From contig NC_042524.1 of NCBI RefSeq assembly GCF_900963305.1, positions 384,501 through 448,500 of the forward strand: a DNA stretch of 64,000 bases, given 5' to 3'. Both the position numbers and the translations under genes were made by a program. This document shows, piece by piece, positions 11,598 to 23,155 of this stretch. Source of the DNA: Echeneis naucrates. Taxonomy: Eukaryota > Chordata > Actinopteri > Carangiformes > Echeneidae. Every line of letters begins with the position of its first letter. Within the stretch, counting starts at the first letter, position 1. The notes beneath the pieces were generated by a model, which was given only the letters and a program-made list of their open reading frames with translations, did no database searches and was not told the DNA's origin.

Positions 11598-13528
11598 GGG
11601 CATTTGGTTTTGTTACCTAAATGTTATGGACAACAAATTTTCTGAAAACTGGCAAAATAAATTCAGGGATTCAGGGAAATGATGAAGCTGATTCCTGTGA
11701 ATCACTGCAGAACAACACAGAAACTTTTCAGTCGTTTCATTTGATCGAGTCCGCCTTCCATATCGTGTCCTCGTGGCTGCAGCACCATACATGAAACAGG
11801 AATAATGTTCATTTCACGCAGTTCACAACATCATCATCTTCACCTGACCCCAAACTCTCAGCACTCCGATTTCATCTGGTTTTGATTTGATTGTGTTTCT
11901 TCCGGTTTTGGCTGCTACACAACACTGCTGCCGGCAGATTCCTTCAGTACAACACACAAACAAGATGGAGCTGGACAACACAGTGTTTCATGAAAGAACT
12001 AATCAGACACACCGGTGTGTTTTCATACATCTGAGGCTTCAGAAACAGGTGAGCTTCTCATCAACAGGCTCTGGTTCATATGAACAAACTTTGGAAAAGA
12101 AGATTTAGGTTCAGAACATGAAATTAAGAAAAGATCGAATCACTCGCATCATCAAAGCAACAAATGAATTAATCCCAGTTAGTCTGATGATTATAACTAT
12201 TAGATTATGGCCTGAATTAAAATCGAACCGGAAAAAATGGCTGAAGAGTCTCTATTTGTCACAATGACAAAATGGTGAGTAATCAACAAATAACTTTCCC
12301 CCGATTTTCTAACTTTTCACTTAATGTCTGCTGCTTTTATGACCCATTTCAGTCAGTTTGTGTGTTGTGAACCATTGACATTCGATCTTGTGACATAGAA
12401 TTTGACTTTGTTGTGTCGAGGGTCTGCAGCCTGCTGACTCTTCCTTTTTTGTACACATAATTATTGTGTAGAATCGTTAAAATGTCCTGTGCGACAGCAG
12501 CCATGTTTCCTCCAGCTTCATGTGACGTTGCTGTTATTTTCAGACTCAGGTCAGTCTCTGATATCAGACCTGGTTTTTTGGCTTGTGTATGTTGGTGTTC
12601 TGTGGCACAATAATCTGGATTAAAGTGTGTTGTTGACATCTGCTGTCTGTGTCCTCGGCCTCGTTCATGGTTAACATTTGGCTCCATTCACCACTAATGA
12701 TTAATCAGCCAAATAATCACCTCCGTTTGTCTGACGCAGAAACATCCGCTGCTTCTCTGACTCTGCAGGTCACTCATTTCCTTATTTGGTTTGAGGAAGT
12801 CAGAGATTTAAAGGTCCACGGGATCTGTAGGTGAATGTTAAAGGTCCAAGGACTTGGTCTCTTGCTCTGTTATTGGCTCATTCAGAAATCTGTCAACCAA
12901 TCACAACCTGAGCCTGAGAGAAGAAATGAAACTACTCTGAGAATGTTTTTGATTCTTAAAACTATAAACATACCTTCTGATGGTGAATAAGAATTTTTAT
13001 TTAAAATTATGTCAAATACAAAAATATCCCACAAGAGCTTCTGGTTGGTTCAAAATCCGCCTCAAGGAGACACTTTGTCTTTTAATACATTAGTGATAGA
13101 AGACAGGACATGATTATTAACAGGAACCACAAAGTCCAGCTGAGGCTCATGGGAATGTAATCTGGTGTCTTAAATCATGCTGACAGATTCTGACATATAT
13201 CTATCAGAAGAGCCTGCCCTCATCAGAGTGCATTCTTGCTCTGGGGAACATGAGTGTTGGCAGTTTGTTCCGAGGTTGGTGAGACGATTCGGACTGGACC
13301 ACAGCAGCACAGAGCCCCAGCAGGACCTGACATCCAAGATGGTGGACATTTTTATCTGTAGCTGCTAAACATTAACTAACATGGAGTCGCTGGACTTCCT
13401 ATTAAAAGTTGTTCAGTCTGAGGAACCTTCAGTCTTTTTTTCTGTGGTTCCTGTCTGAAAGTTTTGGTTATAAATGTTATATTGTGTTGTGGTGTTTTTG
13501 TGGTTTCTCCAGTTGTACCTTTCCTTGG
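11598..13528. other. Intergenic between convergent genes
   Basis: Shared 3' flank of the P2Y gene (plus) and the FMO-like gene (minus). No exon-like ORF with family resemblance was found. Confidence 0.5.
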
Positions 13529-15813
13529 TCATTTGAGAAGCTCCCACTGGCTGTCGCTGATCAGCCGGTAGTTGTGGCTCCGGTAGTTCTCAGGGTGGAC
13601 TTGTCGTTGTCTCCAGACTTCCTTGTACAAGCCTTGTATGACCGGAGGAAGTGGTGGAAAGCCGGCGGTGCGAGCCAGCATGTCACAGTACTCCCACTGA
13701 TCCTCGAACATGTCCAGCAGGTGGCGTTGCTGGAATCCACGATCCACCTTGTCCCGCAGCACTCGATGGACATCGTCCTCCATCTCAGCCCGAGACGGTA
13801 AAGATACAGAGCCGTCCAACACGGCCAGAGCAAACTGGACCTTCAGAGATAAAACCAAATCAGTCTGAAGATATTTTCATCTTGGTGAACTTGTGAAGAA
13901 CCTGCTCAGGGTGAGCTTCATCTCCCCCAACTCACATTTCAGGCCCTTTTATTCAGTCTTTCTACAATTCTTCCTGTTTCTACAAAATCGGACTGCAGAT
14001 CTTCAAGAACTTTTTTCATCATCCTGTCAATCACTTTGTAACTTGTGCTGGAAAGTGCTCCATAAATAAAAATTTCTGACTGAGTCTGGACCACAATGAA
14101 AGTCTTTCTGGTCCCTGATGAGACCTGGACCAGTTCCTCACCTGGCAGTTGAAGTTGGGGAAGGGGCAGATCATCTTGCATATGCTAATGAAGAAAAGCG
14201 AAGGGAAGGCGGGGGGCATCATGTAGCGGTACAAAGGAGACACCATGTGGTCCTGGATCTTCAAACCCAGCTGATCTGCATCCAGGAAGGGAAACCTGAA
14301 CTTGTACCCGGTGCAGAACATGAGGGTGTCAGCCTGATCCACTGAGCCGTCCTGAAACAGTGTCCCCCATCTCATTGAAGAGGAGATCAACCAACACAAC
14401 AGACTAAACTGGATCACAATCAATGCAGATGAAGCTGAAACACTTCAGTCACCTGGAAACGAATGCTGCCGTTGTCCTCGATCGCCACCACCGGACTGGA
14501 CTGTCGAATTCCAGAGGGAAGAGGAAAGGTGAGACGAGGACGACCGTGACTCAGAGTCACCTGGAGACAAAGACAAAAAGATGAAGAGAGAGGCGGAGTC
14601 AGTCACCTGGTTGTGTTGCAGCAGTTCACTCTGGGCTTCAGGAGGCTGTGGGTGACAGCCATTTTTATTTCAGGTCTGTGTTTGTTACCTTGGCGCCAGC
14701 TTTGACCAGTTCAATGGAAATGTCCAGTCCTGATGCTTTGGCCCCCAGAACCACCACAGACTGACCTGAGAATGGCTCTGCGTACCTGTACAGGTGACTG
14801 TGCAACAGCTTCCCTGAAACAGACGAACAGCGGCATCAGTTTCACCTGAAGCTGTTCATACTGTAACACCTGTACCTGAGGTGGAGTACCTTTAAAGTTC
14901 TTCATCCCTGGTACGTTTGGGATGTAGGGTTCGGAGTAGTGTCTGAAAAACAATCACAACATTTCAACAGACAAATGCTTCAGTTTGGTGTCACCAAGTG
15001 GTCACGGAAAATATTGGGATTTTTTCTGACACACTAAATCCTGAAAATTCATCTGGATTAATAAAGTATCTGTCTGTCCTGGGGGGTCAACGTGTGGAGT
15101 CTCACCCTGAGCAGACAAAGACCGAATCGAAGATCTCGGTTTTCTGGTGACCGGACAAATCACACGACGTCACCTCCCACATCGTGTTCTTCTCAACCTC
15201 TTTTGCCAGAACAACAGGCTTCACCTTTTCCACCATGGTGTTGAACTGATGGAGCAGAAACTTCTTAAAATATCTGATTCACCTTTCAGTCTAAAAAGTC
15301 TTTAACTGGCCGCCTGGTCTGGCGACTCACCCGGATTTGAGGCCAGATGTTGTGGGCGTGGCAGTACTTCTTCAGGTACTTCTGGATCTCCTGGTGGGGC
15401 AGGAAGCTGCTCAGCTGAGGGTCGAAGGGGAAATCAGGGAAGGCCATCACCTCTTTAGGCAGGTTGGTTCTGTTGGGATGAAAGCGAAGAAACAAACACT
15501 TCAATTAACACCCTGCAAATTTTAGTTGACTGTCGTGGTCAGATAACCGGCCTGATCCACTTTTATCTTCGCAGTGAGTCATGACAGACACACAAGCACA
15601 CCTGAGGTCTCTGTACATGCTGCTGTGGATTGGCCGGCCGTGGTCGTCTTGACCGATGCGCTCGACGTAACACCAGGTGCCACCAATGTTGTCTGTGAGC
15701 TCGAACACCACAGGACAGGCAAAGCTGTTTGGCCGAGACAGGATATGTCTGGCTGCACAAAGTCCTGCTGCCCCTGCCCCAACCACTGCCACCCTCTGCA
15801 GCACCATCTTCAT
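13529..15813 (-). CDS. Flavin-containing monooxygenase, GS-OX-like short form
   Basis: Eight exons read 15602-15813, 15331-15469, 15106-15245, 14890-14942, 14689-14813, 14453-14560, 14142-14351 and 13529-13840, all in phase, giving 432 residues. The FAD-binding GAGAAG is at 12-17. The FMO signature FxGxxxHxxxY is FKGKLLHSHLY at 180-190. The NADPH-binding segment reads LGAKASG (205-210), and the C-terminal FCTGY motif is at 271-275. The enzyme should oxygenate N or S atoms of soft nucleophiles using NADPH and O2. It is about 100 residues shorter than mammalian FMO1-5 and ends EPLKs-like in WELLK without an obvious C-terminal membrane anchor, so it belongs with the short FMOs annotated as GS-OX-like. 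A second ATG at 15807 could also serve as start. A leader exon ending near 16881 is likely. Confidence 0.88.
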
Positions 15814-15917
15814 CCAGAAGGAGGAAACTCACCAGAACTCCACAGCTCCAGAACACTATGTGTCCAGCAGGGGGTGCTGCTGAGGGAACATCATATTGTA
15901 TTAAAGACTTTAAACTA

Positions 15918-15990
15918 AGACTGAGACCATAAACTCATCAGGAAAACTTTTACTGAGAAGGAGGAGGGACATTTTCCCATAGACTTCAAT
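15918..15990 (-). repeat. Dispersed repeat family A, copy 1
   Basis: About 70 bp running from AGACTGAGACCATAAACTCA to CATTTTCCCATAGACTTCAA. Near-identical segments lie at 52508-52574 in this orientation and at 43392-43451 and 56617-56675 in the opposite one. It is a non-coding interspersed repeat of unknown class. Confidence 0.75.
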
Positions 15991-16081
15991 ATAAAGGAGG
16001 AGGAGGGAGAGTGGTGTGATCTGGTCTGATCTGATCTGTACTCTGACCCACAGAGACTCAGAGTAAAAAAACTGCTGTTTT

Positions 16082-16180
16082 AGATTCGATTTTCCTTTAT
16101 TGTCCCACAATGGAGAAATCCACATTGTTACAGCAGCGGGAAACAAACTAACAAGCAAACAAACTACCAATAGTAGAAGT
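16082..16180. repeat. Probable teleost interspersed repeat fragment
   Basis: The segment has TTTATTGTCCCACAATGGAG and ACATTGTTACAGCAG, a wording I recall as common in fish genomes. It abuts the following minisatellite. The family could not be named without a repeat library. Confidence 0.4.
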
Positions 16181-16236
16181 TGCACCTGGGTAGTTAGAAG
16201 AATATTGCACAGTATTACTCTTAGTGTGCGTGAGTG

Positions 16237-16750
16237 TTTTATTCACCAGACTGTTGTTTTACTCACCAAATTGCTGTTTTACTCACCAAACTGCTGTTTT
16301 ATTCAACAAATTGCTGTTTTACTCACCAAACTGCTGTTTTACTCACCAAATTGCTGTTTTACTCACCAGACTGCTGTTTTACTCACCAAATTGCTGTTTT
16401 ACTCACCAAACTGCTGTTTTACTCACCAAACTGCTGTTTTACTCACCAAACTCCTGTTTTACTCACCAGACTGTTGTTTTACTCACCAGACTGTTGTTTT
16501 ACTCACCAAACTGCTGTTTTACTCACCAGACTGCTGTTTTACTCACCAAACTGCTGTTTTATTCACCAAATTGTTGTTTTACTCACCAAACTGCTGTTTT
16601 ATTCAACAGACTGCTGTTTTATTCACCAAACTGCTGTTTTATTCACCAAACTGCTGTTTTATTCACCAAACTGCTGTTTTATTCACCAAACTGCTGTTTT
16701 ATTCACCAAACTGCTGTTTTATTCACCAAATTGCTGTTTTATTCATCAGA
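16237..16750. repeat. Minisatellite, 20-bp unit (about 25 copies)
   Basis: Very regular 20-bp units TTTTACTCACCAAACTGCTG. Variants are ATTCACC against ACTCACC, and CAGACTG or AAATTG against AAACTG. ATTC-type units cluster in the right third and ACTC-type units on the left, so the two ends have drifted apart. Because 20 is not a multiple of three, all three plus frames are open and read the same peptide theme. Confidence 0.95.
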
Positions 16751-17050
16751 CATCAGACGATCACCGACACCAAACTTTTAGCCTAGCTAGCGCTTTAGCT
16801 TGTCGCGTATCGGGACTAAAAGCTGTACTTCTATACAGAGAACACGGATTAATGATGAATAACGGATAAATTGGAGTTACCGTCACCGTTCGTCTCCTCC
16901 GGTGTTCCGGCTGTTATCTGCGGAAAAAACGGTGGACAACATCCTTCACAATAAAAGACCCGCCCCTTCAAAAATAAAATGAGCTGAAACAAACGGAAGT
17001 TACGCAACACTGAGACCGGAAGTAGTTCAGTCTTATATTTGAACCACAAT
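16751..17050 (-). promoter_or_regulatory. Probable promoter and leader exon of the FMO-like gene
   Basis: On the minus strand a donor-like GTGACG, then GTAACT, lies at about 16880, preceded by a moderately CpG-rich segment. It would splice to the exon holding the ATG at 15813. The 20-bp minisatellite would then lie in intron 1. Confidence 0.4.
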
Positions 17051-18318
17051 TTTTAGATAGATAAATTTTGTTTCATTAAAATAGAGTAACTTTAGCTTCC
17101 GTGTGTAAGAGATTTACATGAACGTATCAACAATTATCACATATGTTGTTGTGTAACAGCTCATTCTGCAGAATGGCTACTTATTTATTCTGATACCTAA
17201 ATATCTTGTGCTCAAGTAAATGTGTAAAAGTTATATTTACATTTTACATGACGCAGTAATGGGAGGTAAACCTAGCAAAACTTTAAATACCTCCATAAAA
17301 AAAGAAATACTAGGATAAATACACAATTGAGAAAATTCATAAAATAATAATGCATCAGTTGAAAAAGTTGAAAATGCAAAAAAAAAAAAAAAAAAAAGTA
17401 CCAGCTGCACTTACAACCAAATTATAATATTATTGTTCAATGTTTAGCTAAATTAATTCTGTCATTGACTGCTGTGTATTTTAACTGTTATATTTGTGTT
17501 TGGAGAATTTCTCAATAACAAAATATGACACAAAGCTTCACACATCACATGTTTTCAATCAGAATCAAATAGACAAACCTTTAATGTTAAAACAGGTCTG
17601 AACATTTTACATTCTACACGCTGATCCAGGACAAGGGACCACTGAGTATCTTGACGGTTTCAGTCAGGACCATTAACTGAGACATTTAATGGTTGACAGT
17701 CATCAGCCACATTAAAGCGTGTTATAATAATAATAATAATAATAATAATAAGTCTTTAAAAGTGTAAATACTGGGGATGCTAACTGGAGCTACAGCTGAA
17801 CCTAAACCTTAACCTGAAACACAACAACAGGATTTGCTGAGACAGTTGTTACATGAGAGGGTTAAATATCAGTGGGAACAGGAAGTTGATTAATGAAATC
17901 ACAGCATGTGATTTTTCTCTTCAGTGTTATAAACAGTTTTGTTCCATCACAGCCCCCTGATGTTGATGGATTGGTCAAAACTTCCTGTTCTTGGCTGTTT
18001 TGTTATTGTTGAGGTTCTTCCTGTATCAGATTTTATGGATCAGTGAGTGAAAGACCACACAGTCCTGGATAAGGACAAATTGTTCCTTTGCCCTTCCTTC
18101 AATTTTCCCAACATTAGAAACCCTCATTAGCCAGTCCATCACCTGAGTTGATGTCAAAATGATGAGGTCACAGCACTTTAATCACCTCTCCTTCACAAAG
18201 ATTTATGTTTATAATTGCTGCCAATGCATTCATGTCAGGTTTCTAACCTCCCAGTGTTCACTTCCACCAGGACCAGCTATGGCCCACTGTCCCTATACAC
18301 AGACCTCATCCGGTGACA
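17051..18318. other. Intergenic, 3' flank of MED31
   Basis: AT-rich DNA with an A-run at about 17379-17397 and an AAT-type microsatellite at about 17726-17752. No exon was recognised. Confidence 0.5.
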
Positions 18319-19399
18319 TCACTTGGCGGTGGCGTTCCCATGTGTTGGCTGCTGTGGTTGCTGCTGCTGCTCGGCCAACGCCTGCTGCAGCCGGGTGCGT
18401 TTCCTAGAATAGTGCTGCCAGTGCAGCAGTTGCTGCTCGTCGATGAACTTGGCGCACTGAGCGTTGACCAGCTCCTTCCTGAAGTGCTCGTACTGCAGCA
18501 GCTCCAACATGTGCAAGCAGTGAGGATACCTGAGAGAGAGAGAGGATTTATCTCTGCTTACTTTCATTGGCAAGTCCTCATTTCATTGAAACAATTTTGA
18601 AATGAAATTCTGCTCCAAGTTGTCTGACAGAACGATAAACTGAATTTTTACTTGAGGAACTTGGCGTACTCCGGCTCCTTCCAGTACAGAAGGTACTTCA
18701 GGTAATTAATGAACGGTCTCTCTCTCAGGAAACCTCTCTGCGCCAAAACTGGAGGCACAAACAAACACAGAGTGAGCCAGCATCATGTTTACTGATCCTT
18801 CAGTCTGCTGCGTGTGCAGCTCGCTCTTGTTGAAACGTGTCACTCACAGTTCAGGTAGTTTGGGTTGGCCAAACATTGGATGAACTCCAGCTCCGACTGG
18901 AAACGGTTCCGGGCCTGTTCCTCTGGACCAGACAACAGATCCACAATCAAACAACATAACAACAGAAAAACAACTGTCTTCAGTACATTCTGAGTTTATT
19001 CTATTAACTCTGTCTGTCACTGAACACAGGCCCTTTAACATCAGACATTACAGCAGACTCCAGTGATTTTACACTTAAAGCCAAATATCAGTTTAGTCCG
19101 AAGTTTATTTGGTTTGATTTATTTTTGTTGTATCTCAATTACTTTAACATTTCAGAATTTAATGTCTCAAACATCTATACTGACTGAGAAGTATTGTGTA
19201 TTAATATTTATAAACAAACTGAGATAAACCAGTCTCCATTCATACGTCAGTCAGTTTAATCATGTAAATGCTGCTGTTGTAAACGGATGATCGTGTTTCG
19301 TGTTAAACTACACTGACAGATCAAAACGTCCGAAGTTAAATTTCACTCAAACAAGCTAACGAGCTAAAGGCTAAAACTCCGTTACAAACCCGTTTCCAT
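18319..19399 (-). CDS. med31: Mediator complex subunit 31
   Basis: Four exons, 19390-19399, 18848-18922, 18652-18748 and 18319-18529, join in phase to give 130 residues; human MED31 has 131. The sequence is nearly collinear with human. It has METEEQARNRF, FIQCLANPNYLNFLAQRG, INYLKYLLYWKEPEYAKFLK and then HCLHMLELLQYEHFRKEL and a Gln-rich tail. MED31 (Soh1) is a small conserved subunit of the Mediator middle module that bridges activators and RNA polymerase II in the nucleus. The first coding exon holds only ten bases (ATG plus two and a third codons). A gene-finder would miss it, but it is supported by phase, by the MET start shared with human, and by the GTTTGT donor. Confidence 0.95.
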
Positions 19400-21992
19400 G
19401 ACAACAGCTCCGGGACGGAAAAGTCCGACAAAGACACAAACAACGATTCAGTCAAACGTCCAGCTGGAAATAAAAAACAAGAAACAACAACCGCTTTTCT
19501 TTGTGAGTTTTATCGTCACCCACTCGGCGCAGACATTATGACGTCACCATCACGTTTCTTCTTCTACGCTGTTTCCGCCACCAACTGAACCGGAAATGAA
19601 ACCAAAATAAAATACAGTGGAAAACAAACTGTTATAAATAAAATACAATAAAATAAAACAGCGTCCATGGCCTGTCCATGGACTGCTGATGGTGTTTTCC
19701 TCTCTTCCTCCATGAAGTTATATGATGAATATCTTCTAGTTTCATTGTTACATCAGTTTGTTTGTTTGTTTATTTTTGCTTATTTCCCTCCACACCTGCT
19801 TCAGGTTCAGGATGTGGGTCTGAAAACGTTCTCCAGGCTCGTCCTCCACTTCCTGTTGTTGCTTGTTGATGGATTGAGGGGAAGACCAGGATGGTGATTG
19901 GTTTCTCATGAACTGGCTATGTCAACATTAACCACCCTGATCTGATCCTTAACGGCTTTCCTTCTCATTTCCAAATGGACACTGGAAAAGATCCACGACA
20001 GGTTTTAGATCTGAGGTCTGAATGTGCAGCTGACATTCACTTCTGTTGTGTGTGTGCAGGTGAAGCTGTCTGATCAGAAACCAGCTGTGTGTTTAGCTGT
20101 GACACAAAGAGAAAAAAGAGAAAGAGAAACACAAAGAGAAACACAATAACCCATCTGCTTTGTGTTGATTTTGAATTTATACACATTTAAATTCATTTAA
20201 TTTCACATTCATAAACTGTCGCACAGATAAATTTTGCCTCACTTGTTAAAACTCTACTAATTTCAAGTTTTTTATTGATGCGTCTAACAGTGACATCTAC
20301 AGAACCTTCAGCTTCTTTCAGCTCCTAAATGTTGGATCATATTTATGAATTCAGCATGTTTTTCACTCCAAAATCTTTCTCCTCACACAACTGTTGACAT
20401 ATTTTTCTGTAAGCTCTATTTTATTCACATCAAATTTGCAGGGAGATGGTAGAAAACTGACTTTGTACAGTACATGTTCACTCACTCACACAAAAACTAT
20501 GTTAGTAAATAAAAGTCATGTTTAAATAGAAAATAATACAAAACAAACTGCATCTTCTCGTTACTTGTAATAATTCCAATTCACAGGGAAATTAGTTCTC
20601 GAATCAGTTTCCTAAGAATTAACAGTAAATAAAAACACCACCAAAGAAGAAAATGATTGAAAGGCCAGTTGCTGTAAATGTTTAACTCTTAGAGGTTTTC
20701 TGTTTGAGGTGAAGCTTTGTTTCTTGGCAGCAAAGCCAATCAAATCTTCACATAAATCATCCAGATTTAAAACGATAATACAAATTAAAGCTGCTTTTGT
20801 CTATGTGGGAAGAATTCATTATCAGTGGCCTTCCTGCTAGTGTTTCAAAATTAAAAGCCTGCTGTGAATGGCTTTTAATGTGAAAGTTAGATGTGACTTT
20901 TTTTTGTAATTGATGAAAATCATCAATTTTGATTATAAATGGGAATTTGAACATTTGCAGCATTTTGTATCAGTCAGCTAAATCCAATTATAATGTGATT
21001 GTTACAAACAGATGAACAAATGAATTCAACTTTAAATTTGATCAATGAATTTTAGTAAGTGTTAAAAATAATAATAATAATAATATGTAAAAAAAAAACA
21101 ACTTTTTTTTACTTTTTGGACAGTTCTCCCAGATGTTTCAAATTAAGAGGTTTCCAGTGAGTGCAGTGAAAATTCTGTCTCGTTCCTGTTCGAATTTCAA
21201 AAGCATCTGAACAATAGGAAGTTTTCTGGTTTGAGTCCGACTGACAGCACACATTCTGATTGATTTTAGAAGTGTTGACACAGGAAGTCACGTCCATTAA
21301 AGGTCACACAGTGGACTGTGGACAATCCTATGAACTTCAGGACAATGATTGACACAAAATGGAGCTTTGATGCAAATTGTGAGGTTGTGTGGAACACTGC
21401 CCTGTTCCAGTGTTGATGGTCTATTTCACTCAGATTGCTTAAACGATGGAGGAACTGACTGATCCACATCGGACCTGACTGCTGTCTCAGTTCTTCCACC
21501 TGGATGAAGGTTCATGGACCCAAAGTTCAGAACTAAACATGTTGTTCAAGCGACTTTAGCCCTGTTCCTGTTTTTTTTGTTCTTTAATCAGTTTGTGTTT
21601 GTCAGTTTTAAAATATCTCCTCATGTTCAGAATCAGTTCAACCTCAGCGGATTCTCTCTGTTTGAAAACAGCATTAATGTTAAACAGAAGGATAAAAAAG
21701 AAGCTGAATGTACATGGAGGAAATGAACGTGTATTTATCTGGTGATCTGGTGGGGAACAGAGGACTGCCTCACTGATGTTCAAAGCCCTTTTTAAGGGAT
21801 GATGGCCTTTATGTTTTATGCTTCACTCACACTTGTTCTTGGTAATGAACTGTTATGGTTATTGGCTTTTAGCAGCTAAAGTTACACTAATCAGCTTTCA
21901 GTGGAGACCGACCATCACAAAAGTTGACATGAGACTGGAGTTCACCCCAAACTGCCAGAGTCTGGAGCTGAAGCCTGCAGACGGAGCCTGCT
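19400..21992. other. MED31 promoter side, then gene-free DNA
   Basis: 19400-19600 is the upstream region of MED31. From there to the end of SLC13A5 the DNA is AT-rich, with short AAT and T runs near 21065-21115, and no exon was recognised. The human neighbour TXNDC17, next to MED31, was looked for and not seen. Confidence 0.5.
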
Positions 21993-23110
21993 CTACACCG
22001 GCACACTGACGTTGGCCCAGACGGGGAATGAGTCCAGAGAGAACATCACGCGACCCCAACTGTTGATGGCCAGGCTGACGCAGCCGATCGCCATGATGTT
22101 CATCACCACGCCTGTTCTCACCTGCAGGGGGTGCAGAGGAGGGGGGTTTAGACCTCAGCGGTCTATCAAGTTTATTTCTAAATTCAGAGGTCACCTTGAG
22201 TGGAGACCATCAAGAAAGGACAACAAAATAAACAAAACAAGGAGGAGAGCAACTAAAGGCTAAGAACCTCCATTTTGTAATTTATCCGTCGGCCATCTTG
22301 GTTTTTAGAAACCAGTAGAAATGATACTTGGAGGATCTGACCTGCTCTCTTCTTTATCCTGATTGGGTGTTTAAGTCTATCAGTCTTACATTAGTCCCAC
22401 CCCCAACTCCTCTCCTCCTTCCTGGTCTGTTTAAAATAAATGAACGAAGCCCACCTTGTGGATGGACAGATTGGAGTCAAAGCGCTGTGTCAGCAGGACT
22501 CACCATGTCGGACACTTTGAGGAGACCGTAGGAGAAGACGATGGCGTTGGGGGGCGTGGCCACCGGCAGCATGAAGGCGAAAGAGGCGCTGAGGGTGCAG
22601 GGGATCATGACGTACAGAGGGTTCAGGCTGATGGACTGGGACTAAACACACAGCAGCGGCAGAAGTTCAGTACCTTGTTCTTCCTGTATGCTGACAATGC
22701 ACAGCTGTTACTGTTGTGTATTGTGTTACCATTGAGGCCAGAATGGGCAGGAAGAGCGTTGCCGTGGCAACGTTACTGGCACATTCAGTGAAGGTGGTAA
22801 CAAGGAGGCAGAGGACGATGGCGATGGCCCACGGAGGAATGGAGTGCAGCGGTGTCATCTGGGCGCCGAGCCAGCGGGACAGACCGGACTCCTGAGGACA
22901 CACACAAGTTAACACGAGTCCTTGATCGTCCTTGGCCTCTCTCTCTCGGCTCGACTCACCTCACTGCCTTTGGCGAGGGCGAAGCCTCCTCCCAGCAGCA
23001 GCACGATGTTCCAGGGCATCTTTTTCTGAGTCACCTGCCAGGTGAGCAGGGGGGGGGCAGGGACTCGGGATACCTGGGACTCTGACAGGGAACACCAAAG
23101 TGTTACCTTT

Positions 23111-23155
<45 letters not shown>

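Noticed and set aside
16100-16869. Three overlapping ORFs rich in LLFYSPNCCFTHQ
   Set aside because: The 20-bp unit gives the same peptide theme in all three frames; this is a minisatellite product.
19667-19897. Possible TXNDC17 or other gene divergent from med31
   Set aside because: The ORF here does not resemble thioredoxin-like TXNDC17 and lacks its WCPDC motif; no other exon was found nearby.
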